Source: Deuterostichococcus epilithicus
Lineage: Eukaryota; Chlorophyta; Trebouxiophyceae; Prasiolales; Stichococcaceae
Reading direction: 5' to 3'
DNA length: 64,000 nucleotides
Assembly: GCA_033439295.1 (NCBI GenBank)
Contig: JAVTLE010000015.1
Location: 1,984,001 to 2,048,000, forward strand
The translations under genes were made by a program, and so were the position numbers. Below the pieces are notes generated by a model. It saw only the letters and a list, made by a program, of their open reading frames with translations, had not been told where the DNA came from and searched no databases. The number at the start of each line of letters is the position of its first letter. The stretch's first letter is position 1. Of the stretch, positions 12,601 through 23,479 are shown in pieces.

Positions 12601-13365
12601 CGGCAGCACCATCAAGCTGCTGGACAGCAATGCTTTCACAGACCTGAAGGCTCGAGATGGCGCCAGCATTTATGCAGGTGTGCTGGCTTGGTAGAACATC
12701 GTGTCAAGGTGCAAGGCTACTCGTACTGCAGTTGTCGGTGGCGGGGTTGTCATGGGATACGTTCATGGACATGGACACCTGCCGCAATCAATAAGGAATC
12801 GGCTGCAGCATGTTCCTGGTAAACTGGAATGAACCGTCACGACTGTGCATCATGGCGGCTGCAGAGGGCACCTCGATTGGCGCCATCAGCAACTCTGCGC
12901 TGCTCAACGGCATTGCCTCAGCAGACGGTGGCGCGCTGAGCTTCAAGGGCTCGCACGTCATGAACATCCTATATGACACATTCCAGGTGCGCAACTTTGT
13001 TGAAGGAGTGCCGCTCACCAGCAGCAGGATCTTCTATAGAGATGAGCCGACCTTGATGGCTCGCCTGAAGGACATGTCTGTGCACACGTCGCCTTGGTCC
13101 TCAGCCGCCATCCGAGACCACCGTTGAACGCCTAATGAGCGACTGGTCGGCTGCCGTGCCGCAGAACAACACAGCCATGCGGGGTGGCGCCATCTGCGCG
13201 CTGAAGTCGCAGACCAGCGTCGCCGGCAGCAAGTTCGTCAACAACAGCGCTTATTCGGCTGGCGCCACTGGCACCGCTTTGTTTTCTGATGGCGGGGAGG
13301 TAACACTGGGCCTCGGAAACGTTTACACCCCGCTGCAAACGGCTCTGGCCATCAGCAAACGATGA
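9608..13365 (+). CDS. Pmp-like right-handed beta-helix repeat protein, secreted or membrane-anchored
   Basis: Exons: 9608-9723 (start unresolved), 9837-10068, 10323-10483, 10678-10780, 11064-11264, 11442-11560, 11684-11761, 11871-12000, 12276-12427, 12569-12677, 12865-12986, 13165-13365. All junctions keep phase. The first exon encodes a strong hydrophobic helix (ALALLLLASVVVTSLLH), a signal peptide or signal anchor. The rest repeats the polymorphic-outer-membrane-protein pattern: GGAI-type turns (GHGGAIYAD, FGGAIYQT, RGGAICAL, EGGAIFANG) each followed by F-x-N-N/D-S/T (FANNTAG, FTDNSAT, FVNNSAY). Such repeats form beta-helices in chlamydial Pmp proteins and occur in algal extracellular proteins; a surface or wall role is inference. 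There is no autotransporter barrel. No in-frame ATG precedes the hydrophobic exon, so an upstream exon is likely. The end may instead splice at 13299 to an acceptor at 13378. Confidence 0.75.
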
Positions 13366-13753
13366 TGATTCTGTGCAGGCTGCTTCAAAATAATCTCAGC
13401 AGCGTTGGCTCTGGGCCGGTGGGCAGCAGCATGCGGGTATTTGATGTGTAGGGCTGTCTAGGTAGGTGTGCGCTGCTAGGGCAGCACTGTAGGCTCCACG
13501 AAGTAGCCACCAAGTTGAGGCACGATTAGAACAGTAAGATCAGCAGCAGGTGGCGTGGCCGCCAGACGGCAACACATGACGAATCGTGCTGTATTACATG
13601 TTCCCAACGCCAGGCCGTTGGCACTTGGCAAGGGACGGCAGTCCCGCCACTAACAGCCCTTCTCTTGTTCTCCAATGTCAGATCCATAGCAAGAAAAGTC
13701 ACGACTTCTCACTTCAATGCCGCCAACGCCCACAAAAGGCCATCTAGACTGCG
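13366..13753. other. Intergenic, convergent 3' ends
   Basis: This short gap lies between the stop of the beta-helix gene and the stop of the MICU gene. It should contain both 3' untranslated regions; nothing else is evident. Confidence 0.6.
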
Positions 13754-16700
13754 TCACAAGCCGACGCAGTTTCGCAGGCAGTTGAAGATACCCATGTCCC
13801 TCATCTCGTCGATGACCGCCGGGCTGGTGGTGGAGCTATGCCGGCCCTCCCGCTGCCTGTGCGGGGCAATGGGCAAGAGCTGAGCCAGCAAGTCTGAACT
13901 TGGTGTCGGACACTGTCACGACTGGCACACAGCCGAGCACCATGCAGCCACGTGTCTGCCCTGTGCCTGCTGCAGCAGCGGCACAAGAGGGCTGACGTGC
14001 ACAGCCGGCACCAAAGAGGCAGGCAGGGCCATGCGGCTCTCACCGGATGACGTTGACGAACTCGTTGCATGCGAGCGAGCCGTCTTGCTCGACGTCAAAG
14101 AGGGCGAAGATGATATCCACCTGCAGGCAAAGCAGATAGTCGGAATCGGGGTTGGTAGAGAACAAGCACTCTGGCGGCGCCGCCGTGAGCTCCACCTTCA
14201 TATTGACACATTATAGAACGGAGGCAGTTGACGCGTGCTTAGCATGTCCAGTGTACACTCATTGACAGGTCACATCGCGAGCCGGAAGCAAGGTGAGGAG
14301 ATGGCACGCGTGTGCTGTAGTGTGGCAGGAGCTGCCAGGCGGCATGTGCGGCCTGCAGGCAGCCTGATGCGCTGGAAGGCAGGCGAGTACAGACACGCAT
14401 ATGTCGGAAATAGTCGAGGAAGCAGCATGTCACCTGCTGGTCGTCCAGCGGCTTCCCCGTGATCTTCTTCGATGCCCGCTGCGTGACGATTCGAAACACG
14501 TCCCTCAGCAGCAGTCACAGCAGACTGCCAGGAGCAACAGACACCCACACTTATTGAAGTTTGCAGGGCATGCGCGGGCAATGCATGCCCGGTTTCCCAA
14601 CCCAGTGGTCAGGGTGACGCTGGGTAGGTACGATTGCCGCCGGTTCATGCAGCAAGCAGTCCTCACCTTGAAGTCAGCCGCCCGGAAGTGGCCCATGCTG
14701 TTGAAGTGCAGGTCGGTGGCAACAGCCAGGCTGTGCACGTTACGCCACAGCTCGGTGAACACCAGGAATGACTCCTGCGACACCTTTGCGGCCTTCAGCT
14801 CCTCCGGCATGTCATCCACCTACGGCGGCACATGTGGAGGGTCTCCTCTAGAGGACACCAAATTTGAGACCCCTTTTCTCATTTAGGACTTGAAACACTT
14901 TTGCAGCTGTCAGCTCCTCCTTGAGTTACAGTAACATGCAAAGGTAACACTGTCGTTTACCACACTCGCAGCGCTGTCGCAGCCTTGTCAGGGTGTGCTC
15001 CAGGGCATGGCATCTGGATTGTGCGGCCTGGCGACAGCCAGCAGACAAGGCAGTGGCGCGCAGCTTCAGACGATGTTACTGAGGGAATTTGCCCTGGTGT
15101 GCAGATTCTGTATGGCAGCGCTCACCTTGCGGAGGTAGTGATGGATCTGGTGCAGCCCAACAGAGGCGACGATGCTGTGTGCAAAGTCTCGCCCGGTGAT
15201 GAACCCCTGCACAGCAGACACGCATATCGTGTTTGCAGACCCGCTCCGCGGCTTAGCCTCGTCTCTGCCCTTTCAATTGTTTAGAGACTTGTATAGCCAG
15301 ATGCCAACGCTGGGTCCCGGCGACTCCATCAGCCCCTTGCCCTACGCTTGTTTCCAGAAAACACAACCTGAGAGAGCAACCCTGCGAGGCATCACCACCC
15401 TTGAAGGCTGTGCATGAGAGCATGTTACTGCAGGCCAATCGGGGGCTGCCGACAGGGCCGATGATGCGCACCGTGCTGCGCGGGTCATAGTGCTGGAACT
15501 CCAGGCGGTCAATCTCGGAGTGCAGCCCCGTCAGGAAGGCGTTGAAGGCGGCCAGGTCCAGTTTCTTGCTGCCGTCCGCCCCAAAGAAGTGCAGCATCAG
15601 CCCCGAGTCGTCCACGCTGCGCGAAAAGCAGCACGGCAGCCCGTCAGAAATCTTGGTGCCGCTGATGCAGCCAGGTCCCGCGCAGTGGCGGCTCGGTCGG
15701 AGACGCACGGCCAATGAGCCGGCTGTGCTGGCCGCAGGGACCCTCTGTGCGGAGCACAGGTCCGTCAGCATTGATGGGCAGCAGGCCGGACTGCCGTCAC
15801 AGGGAGCGGCATGTGAGGCATGATGCAGCGAAGGGGCCCTAAGCAGATGGCATGGCAGGGGACCTCACTCGGCGTCCTGGCGGAAGCCGGTGCGACCTGC
15901 GCCGGCGCCGGCGGTGCGACGGGTCCTATCCTTGAGCACCGCAGTCAGGGCCATGAACTCCTCCTGCTGGCAGCACAGCGTATGTCATCTTCGAAGTTGT
16001 TGGATTCCTCTCACATTCCAATTCCTTGACATTGTAGACGTCTCTCGACAGCCCAGGGTGACGGTGATGGCAGGGCGCAGCATGTACCCCTTGCGGGGTT
16101 TCCAGCGTGACTCATGTCCCATCCCGCGGCACTGACCTACGGGCCCACTTTCACCGCCATGCTCCAGAATCAGCCATTCCTCGGGATGTACTATCTGCAG
16201 ATGTGCTTCCAAATGCAGAAGGCCCGCACCTTATCGATGGTGTCGCTGTCGTCCTGGTCCAGCATTGCAAAGGCCGTCTCCGCATCCTGCAGGAAGGTTT
16301 GGTTGGTGGGAATGGTTGGTTGGGTGGTAGGTTGGCTGGTTTATTGGATAGAATGGTTGGAAAACTTGGAAGTGCGCGGCTGGAGTAGGCGGCCAGCATT
16401 TGCTGGCGACGCGGCACCGGCGCAAGGCCGGCGTGCCGAAAAGGAAGCCGACGAGCTGTTGTGCAGCTGCAGGACGACTGCTTGCAGGGCTCCCAGCACT
16501 GGCAGATCAGCGCACCTTGACGGGGATGGACAGCAGCGTGATGATCAGCAAATACTCGTGGAAGCTGATGAAGCCATCGTCGTCGATGTCAAAATGCTTC
16601 AGGAAGAAATTGCTCTGTGCGCACACAACGTTGACGACTTACTGAAATTCAGGCGTTACAAGAGCCTGTCTGCGCAAGGCGCAGAGTGCATTATCAGCGC

Positions 16701-17612
16701 ACCGGCGCAGGCAGGGATGGTGGGTGTCCAGTCTGATTTTCCTAGCTTCAAAAACGCGCAGACCACTGATGGCACGAGCGCCAGACCTGACGGCCCTCAG
16801 GTGCAGGAGCAGAACCAGACTGGTCGACAGACAGCACAAACAAACACACCACTTGGCGCTCGCCCGGCGTGGCGACAGGGCCCGTCTTGGGCTCGCCCGG
16901 CAGGCTGCCGCTGCGGATGGCGTGGTCCCGATCCGGCGGGTACACCGAGATGAGTGCTGCAAGCAGGTCCTGCGGAAATGTGTAGAGGTTGGAGAATTGA
17001 GATCGAATCCTATCTATTGTGGAATACGAATATCAACCGAGGGGCCGCCACGCCGAGCTATTATCAGTCTTGAACGCAACCCGCAACAGGGCGGAGGATG
17101 TGTGATACAGATACTGCTCTCTTGTTTGCGCACCTGAGGGCGCATGTAGGCGCTGCCATCGGGCCGCTTCTCATTGGCAAAGTACTCGAACACCTTCTCC
17201 GCATTGGACAGCTCCCTGATGCGCTTTTCGTACAGAAAGTACAGCCGCTGCTTTTCCCGCAGCGGCACCAGGTGCGTCCCCTGCAGCGAAGGAGGATAGG
17301 TCGAAGATCACCAGTTCCTGCTCGAGAAGGTGGTGCTGCTTGCGTGCCTTTTGCAAGCACCTTTTGCAAACACACATGCCCAACAGACAGCCTACGGACC
17401 TCGTTGGTATTGCTGGCGGCGTCGCCTGTTGGTGGCGGCGGCAGATCGTCCTTCACCTCGCTGGCGTCCGCGTCTGCGGTGCAGGCCACCGCTGCCGCGG
17501 CTGCGGCGCCGAATGCCAGTAGCCCGCCGCTGCAGCAGCGGTCAAGTCGGCGGAACGTGTCAAGAGCTGCATCTGTTAGCAGTCTGAGTCTGGCACACAG
17601 GGTCACTGCCAT
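13754..17612 (-). CDS. MICU: MICU-type mitochondrial calcium uptake regulator (EF-hand)
   Basis: Twelve minus-strand exons: 17612-17400, 17280-17134, 16969-16853, 16614-16516, 16286-16230, 15963-15869, 15661-15472, 15206-15126, 14819-14667, 14503-14434, 14120-14044, 13856-13754; about 466 residues. MICU proteins are intermembrane-space Ca2+ sensors that gate the mitochondrial uniporter. The N-terminus is transit-peptide-like (MAVTLCARLRLL) followed by an Ala-rich membrane segment. Family landmarks are YEKRIRELSNAEKVFEYFA, the first EF-hand DIDDDGFISFHE, a second weaker hand DQDDSDTIDKEE split by an intron, the FFG..GSKKLDL core, and the C-terminal hand DVEQDGSLACNE. The tail VIRQREG...KDMG-like (RDMGIF) matches MICU ends. 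The first loop is canonical; the second has D at position 6 where Gly is usual, so it may bind weakly. The 14667/14503 junction is out of phase (see findings). The tail ends with several Cys. Confidence 0.9.
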
Positions 17613-18493
17613 GCAGTTTGTGGTGCTTGCCTGCCGTCCAGGTGGCGCCTGTAGGCCTGTCTTTGTGCTCTCGCCAGCTGCATGGCGTGCGACAATGCCG
17701 GCAGATGTCCGAAGACATCCGCAACACACGACATGCTGGCGGACTCCTGGCAAAGCAGCCTCACAAGCCGCACCGTGCTTCTGCCGGCACCCAGCTGGCG
17801 CAGCATGGTGCACACAGCGCAGCGAGATCACTGCAGCGGGATCACCGCACGGTGCTGAGGGTGAATCCCTGCACCTCAGCCACGTGCAGGCCGTGTTGCA
17901 ACGCAAGCGATTCAAAAGCCAGATGACACTTGTTTTGCACGAGCACGAGTCGACTAGCCGCTGAACGCTGGCCGATCGCTGTCTGCACTCCTACCCTTCC
18001 TTCGACCGAGGTCTACCTGCTAAACGTCATTCAGGAACTCCACCACGTTGCGTTCTGCCTAGACGGAAGTGAAGTGCAAGGTAAGTAATGACCGCGTGGG
18101 CAGACCGCTTGATAGTTAAAATGTGAAACTGCAAGGGCAGAACAGGTGCGGCGCCGAACTCAGCCAGTGTGGCAGGTCAGGCATTGTGCCCCATTGCATC
18201 ATCGTGCTCCATTGCAGACAGAATTGCGATTACCCTTCGAGTGTCACATTTTCCAAGATCACCACGACGCTACCGAAAACCGACTCAATGCTGCCTAGGT
18301 GCCCGTCAAGCGGTGCAACAACGGCAATCTGGTAAGGCGGTTCTGCCATGAGTCCGCGACGACGCTAGCGCAGACGGTTCAGCAATCAGGATTGCTCTGA
18401 CAACTGCCAGAGAACGCTGCGAGGAAACGCAAAAAGCAGACGAGTGAAGCACACGAAGACAGTCCTTCCCGGAGCGGTTATGTGGTGGGTGCC
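17613..18493. other. Intergenic, presumed MICU promoter
   Basis: This gap lies upstream of the MICU start and downstream of the IF1-like stop, both on the minus strand. Open frames that read through it (for example 17618-17964) are shadows or random. I see no exon, RNA gene or repeat I would defend. Confidence 0.5.
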
Positions 18494-19282
18494 CTAGTCC
18501 GCCTGTCCCTTCTTCCAGGCCTGCAAGGCGGCGAGGGTCGCGGGATCCGTGTTCTCGCCCAGAATTGCCTGCAGCATCCAGATACACATTCAGTTGATGT
18601 CCAGCAAGCTTTGCATACAACAAAAGCATGACAGGTGCCCAACCCAAGTATACCTTCAGCTTGGCCTCCTCAGAGGAGGTGCTGCCAGACGCTGCGACCT
18701 GCAAATATGCGTGACTCGATTGTGAGTCCTGAAGTATGCTCAAGGCGTTGCACACATCGAACCGCGCCACAGCTCGTTGTCAGAGCTCAGCTCACCGATT
18801 CTGGCGATGCTGGCGCCTTCTTCATCTTTTCCAGCAGCTTCTCCAGGAGCTTCGCTTCCTGATGGACGGCAACGTACTGTCGATGTGATGCGCTGTTGCG
18901 ATGCGATTGCATGCCGCAGGGCTGGATGCATGCATCCTTGCAGGACATCGTTCAGCATGCATGGCGCACCTCCCTGTTGAACCACACACGCTGCAAATGG
19001 GATGAACATCGTGTCATTCAGGCTGCCACATCTATCCAAACCAAAGGGATCGCACGGTTTTGAAATGCATGTTTGCTATCAGGCACGCCAAAACCCTCGG
19101 CGCCGGATTTGAGACAACAAGGACAAGCTGTGGAGAGCAACGGCATGCACACAGAGAGTCTGTGCGCTTACCTCTTCTCCACGCTCCCGCTCATCGAACG
19201 TCGCCATGCCGCGCATCGACGCAGCTGACGCAGGCCTCAGCAACTGTAGCCTGTGCGCAGCCTGTGCCACCCGCATCGCCAT
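18494..19282 (-). CDS. Small mitochondrial protein resembling ATPase inhibitor IF1
   Basis: Five in-phase minus-strand exons: 19282-19172, 18990-18970, 18858-18796, 18698-18654, 18568-18494 (stop); 104 residues. The N-terminus (MAMRVAQAAHRLQLLRPASA) is Arg/Ala/Leu-rich with no acidic residue, typical of a mitochondrial presequence. The mature part starts ATFDERERGEE, then RVWFNRE and a Lys/Glu helix (EAKLLEKLLEKMKK), a Ser-rich linker and a short acidic-basic tail ending KKGQAD. Length, presequence and a charged amphipathic helix fit the IF1/IATP family, which inhibits reverse rotation of F1Fo ATP synthase. The match is by overall pattern; I see no diagnostic residue that excludes another small coiled-coil mitochondrial protein. 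One exon is only 21 nt long. Confidence 0.6.
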
Positions 19283-19903
19283 GATATCGTGTAGACCTGC
19301 GGTTCGCATAACTTGTCGCCAGTGGTGCACTACGAACGAGATTATGTCTGCAGCCTTGCAATGCGAAGCAGAAGAGTGATCTGAGATGGCATCGAGCATG
19401 ATTGGGATGACACGTGGCGCGAATCAGTTTCGTCCGCACCTGGATACGCTCTCCGGAGTCTACTTGTAAGTAGTGTTGGCGAGGCGAACAGCTAAGCAAC
19501 CCGCCCTTCCGAAACGTTCTTGCACCTCCGACACGGGGGAAAAACGCGATGTACAACCCCTGCTGATCTGAGATCGGCCTCGTTCGGCCCTGGGTGGGAC
19601 CTCGTCCTAGTCCACAAGAGAGAACGCAGCAACGCATCGCAAGTCGCTGTGCCAACCCTCCGTGCGGTCGAGCTTTGCCGGAATCTCGTCGCCTGCCGCC
19701 GGGCCTTCGAACCCCCCTCAGAGGTTGCTTTCGGAAGTCCCTGGCAAGCGCCTTGAAGCGGCAGCGAGCTCGACCTGCTTGCTGTTACTTGCAAACCACC
19801 ACTCTTTCAGCGTCACCGTCGTTGGCGATCAGGCCCGAAGAGTTGTCGGGTCACCTGCAACAGAGAGCCGAACGCGCTCTGCGGCCGAGTGTGCCGGCAT
19901 CAA
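19283..19903. other. Divergent promoter region between IF1-like gene and OEP21
   Basis: The two genes are transcribed away from each other, so this 0.6 kb should contain both promoters and 5' untranslated regions. Short open frames exist on both strands, but none joins in phase to either gene. No TATA-like or known motif stands out. Confidence 0.5.
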
Positions 19904-20926
19904 ATGGAGACACAGCTCGTGTACGATAACACCAGAAAAAACCTGGGCATCCGGTTCAGGGAGACAATCCTGACACCCGGCAACGGCATCTTGGGCAACC
20001 TGGCACTGAAGGTGCAAGGCGTCCTCAACACACGCACCGGTGAGCCGCAGGCCCGTCGTTTAGAGTGCCGCGCCACATGTGCAACACCACTGTGCTGGCC
20101 GGGCACTGCATTGACAAGCTCAAGGCAGGAGCTGCTTCAGCCTTTTTATCCTGGCGCCCACAGGCCAGCTGGACTATAATGGCAGCCTGTGCAAGTTCGT
20201 CACCGGCGCCGTGCGGCGGCGAAATATCTACCTGGCGAAGACGAAGCTGCGCATCGGGCCCATGATAAGCTTTGACAGCAAGCACGACGACATCATCGGC
20301 GGTCTGCTGCTGAAGAAGCACACTGCCGTAGGCGGTAGCCTGGACATGTGGCTCAAAATCGCGGCCTCCGCCGAGGTCAACACCCGCACAAAGAAGGTGG
20401 GCTGAAGTAGACGGCTAGGGCACTGTCTGGCTTGCTTCGATGGAGTCCCACCTTTCACTCGCGCTGCTGGGCAGCTGGTGAGGCTCGAGCGCCCCCTCGT
20501 TCACGGGCATGCACATGTTGTTTTACCCACCAGCGCCGGCTTGTCAAGCGTCACCGCTGGTCAGCCACTGACGTTCCATTCCGCGACTCGATTGCAGCCG
20601 GTGGGCCATGGGCACGTGCGGCTGAGCAAGAGCATCTACAACTTCACGGAGCGGCAGGACGTGCGGCTGGCCGTCGGCTACCGGGGCACTGTGGACGACC
20701 AGGGCAACTTCAAGGGGGTGAGTCCCAGACATGCAGATTCGCAAGACGCGGCTGGTGCTGGTGCTGCTGCTGCTGCTGCTGCTGTACCTGAAACGCTTGG
20801 TGTTCGCGCACGCATGTACAGCTGTGGTGGTTCTGCATGCAGGACTACTACGGGCAGGTCCGGGAGAACAACTGGAGCCTCAACTGGGACGGGCGTAACA
20901 AAGTCGGCGTGAGATACGATCTTTGA
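19904..20926 (+). CDS. OEP21: Chloroplast outer envelope pore protein OEP21
   Basis: Four exons: 19904-20039, 20164-20396, 20598-20717, 20843-20926; 190 residues, close to plant OEP21 (about 177). OEP21 is an anion-selective, rectifying beta-barrel channel of the plastid outer envelope that passes phosphorylated metabolites and is regulated by ATP and triose phosphates (established for plants). Matches to the family are the start METQL, the segment FTERQDVRLAVGYR (plant proteins have FQKDQDVRLRIGYE) and the terminal strand ENNW(S/T)..N.D...NVRYDL, here ENNWSLNWDGRNKVGVRYDL. There is no transit peptide, as expected for an outer-envelope protein. The barrel strands alternate hydrophobic and polar residues. 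The start codon is the first ATG in a clean exon. A CTG-rich stretch lies in the third intron. Confidence 0.88.
20752..20784 (+). repeat. OEP21: CTG microsatellite in OEP21 intron
   Basis: An interrupted run of ctg trinucleotides lies inside the intron 20718-20842. It is noncoding in the spliced model. Confidence 0.85.
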
Positions 20927-21802
20927 CGTGGCGAGACCTACTGGCAGAAGATTTTACACCCAGCACGCCGATGTCGGGCCGGTGGTGCATCAACATCTGA
21001 GCAGCAGACAGAGTGACGAATGATACCAGCATGCGGTCATGCGCGCTAGCAAGTTAAAACATGATGCTCGCACATGACTTGTCAAAACTGGTTTGTCTGA
21101 TCATGACAGTTTGCTGTTGAATGCGTTGAGTTGGGCGGCAACGATCTTGGTAAAAGGGAACCTGCTAAAGTGCTGACCATTTCAGCCAGCTTCATGGCAA
21201 AAGTTGCTGGAGCAGGGTTTCTATGACCAGCACTGGCACGTCGCACCTGCGCCATTGCTAATCACACTGCAAAAACTTTACAGCTTGTGGTTCGCCTTTC
21301 ACTACCCGCGCGGCACACACAAGCGCTTCCAGCATTTGCTGCCCGTTGAGCTCGTTCGGTGAACGAATGATGCTTGGGCAGTTCCGGTCACTGGCCGGCG
21401 ACCACACAACGGCTGGCAGGGGTAAGACACTCCAATCGAGCCCTTCATTCAGACCGAGGCTCATCAGATGCGCACAGCATACGCCGGTGAGCTACCATTT
21501 TCGCCTGCGCGGCCTGTGCAATATTTGGCTTTGCAGTAAGTCTGTACCCAGACAACTTCTTTTCCATGATAAATAGTACCACGCAACGAAGAGCAGGATT
21601 TAGTCGCCTGCGCAGAGCCCTCCGCTCAGCCAGACATTGCCGCGCCGACCTGGGCGAGGCGAGTCGCTTGCAGCGGCTGCCGGCGGGCGCGTAGAGGGGG
21701 CCAGCAGGTGAGCGCAAGCACCTTGTGGGATTTTGTGGGCTTGAAACGCCTGCGATCGAGACACAGGCCCCTCCGGATCGAGACACAGGCCCCTCCGGAT
21801 CA
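20927..21802. other. Intergenic, OEP21 3' end and SixA-like promoter
   Basis: No exon is supported here. The final 50 bases hold a direct duplication that ends just before the SixA-like start. A long minus-strand open frame over 21445-22611 overlaps real SixA-like exons and is a shadow. Confidence 0.55.
21754..21797. repeat. 22-bp direct duplication abutting the SixA-like start
   Basis: Two exact adjacent copies of gatcgagacacaggcccctccg occupy 21754-21775 and 21776-21797; the ATG chosen for the SixA-like gene begins at 21803. Confidence 0.9.
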
Positions 21803-23479
21803 ATGTTCCCGGGTTTGTCCTCTACCTCCGCAACCCCGACATTGTATCGCCGCAGGCTGCGCCTGGTGCTGATGCGGCACGCCGAGAGTGAGGACGCGCC
21901 AGACAGCACTCGCGACCACGACAGGCAAATCACGCCCGCCGGGCGTGCAGCCGCCCAGCAGGTGCGAGCTGGTATATGCGCAGCATCTGGGCGCACATTG
22001 CATGGTTTGCTACTGAGGGACTGCGCACCACCCAGCCTGACGACGCAGTCTCGCTCCAGCTGTGGCAGCGGGCCAACACGCACATCCACCGCCGCTCGAG
22101 CTTTGGCGCACGGCGAGGCAGCGCATGCTGTGAGTGGCCCGGCGCCTGGAGCCGCCCTCACATCCTGCCGCCGCGCAGGCCGAGCTTGCAGAGTGGTGTC
22201 AGGGCTTGGGCCTTCCGAAGGGTGCTGAGATCTGAGGGTCGTTCCCATCGTACGGCAGGTGGCAGAGCAGCTGGCGGAGCTGGGCTGGGTCCCGGGCCTT
22301 GTGCTGTGCAGCGACTCAACACGCACGCAGCAGACGCTTGAGGCGATGCAGTCCGCCAATGCCGGCATCGAGGTGGTCCCCCTTTCTGCTCTGCTGTGAG
22401 CTCTGCCCCGCCCCTCAAGGTCGCATGTAGGAGTGGAGGTGCCGCTGTGTTGCGGAGCAGCATACTCGGCGACTCGGTAAGCCCGACCGACACACAGCGT
22501 GCATCGCGGTGCCGCGGTCCTCGGGTCGCCAAAGCTATTGCAAATTTGCTGTTTTGGCACTTGTTGTGAAGTTGCTGACCAAGGCCTTTTGTGCTGGGCA
22601 ATGCTCGGCAAGTCGTGATGCCCTGCATAGGAGGTCTCCTATGTCGCCGTAGGACGCCGCCGTCTTTTTCCGGGGTGACTTGTACACAATAGCGGCCCTG
22701 GACGGCCAGACCCGCAGCCACCTGCAGCGCGTCATTGTGGGCGAGACACAGCAAGCGGGCGCGCAGTGCGTCTTGTGTTTAGGCCACAACAAAGTGAGCT
22801 TTGCGGCGCTCAAAGACGGTGCCACCTCATGTATGATGGAGGCTCTGCCTCCGCCAGCCGTGCACGAAGAAGGAAAAGTGATGCCATTGTCTGCCTGAGA
22901 ACTCAACAACGGCTTTGCTGTCGCTGCGCAGGGCTGGGAGGAGGCTGCATCCAGCTTTGCGGTATGGCGCCTGAACTGACATCACTTAGCATGCACGGCA
23001 GCAAGCCCTCACCCGTCATGATCGTCAGCGCACACAGCCTTTCGTGTCCTGCCTCTCAACAGCTCAACATTGCCCAGCACCGAACTGCCGAAGTGGCTGC
23101 TGAACGCTTTGTAAGGGTGACGCGGCGCAGGGGGAGGACGTACGGCTGCAGCCGTGCACCGCCGCGCTGCTGGACCAGCATGCCGCTAGGTGGGTCTGCA
23201 GGCGTCGAGGGTGCTTGCGGCCTGCCCACATGTTCGCGTGTTGCTGGAGGGGGGACTGGCGGCCTGCATTGTGATGGGGTCAGTTTCAAGTGGTCAGGGC
23301 GGGCGCGCCAGCGATGCGAGCACTGCGGAACCCTGGATTGCGCTCTGCTTGCCTGCAGCTGGGAGGAGGCCTTCGAGCAGGGGCCGTGGGGCCTGGTGTG
23401 CACCGTGGGCCCTCGGTCAGCGGCCGCAGCGCAGGCGGAGCCAGGCGCAGAGCGTCTGGACAGGCCTGCATTTGGCTGA
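21803..23479 (+). CDS. SixA: SixA-like phosphohistidine phosphatase (histidine phosphatase superfamily)
   Basis: Six exons: 21803-21961, 22259-22372, 22653-22793, 22932-22961, 23131-23189, 23359-23479; 207 residues. The histidine phosphatase signature RHG/RHA is present as LVLMRHAESED (His is the phospho-acceptor), the family segment SDSTRTQQTLEAM gives the conserved Arg and Thr, FFRGDLYTIAALDG carries the mid-domain acid region, and CLGHNKGWEEAAS gives the second catalytic His. SixA in bacteria removes phosphate from histidine of phosphotransfer proteins; plant and algal homologues are often plastid proteins of unknown substrate. The first 18 residues are basic and hydroxylated and might be a short targeting sequence. 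The frame is open upstream of the ATG but contains no earlier ATG. Donor choice at 22372 or 22375 differs by one Val. Confidence 0.85.

Noticed and set aside
21445-22611. 388-residue minus-strand open frame
   Set aside because: It overlaps SixA-like exons carrying catalytic motifs on the plus strand and has no family signature.
22932-23390. Two similar segments, GWEEAAS and SWEEAFE, in SixA-like exons as a duplication
   Set aside because: The similarity covers only about six residues; both exons are needed for frame, and GWEEAAS is family-conserved, so chance is likely.
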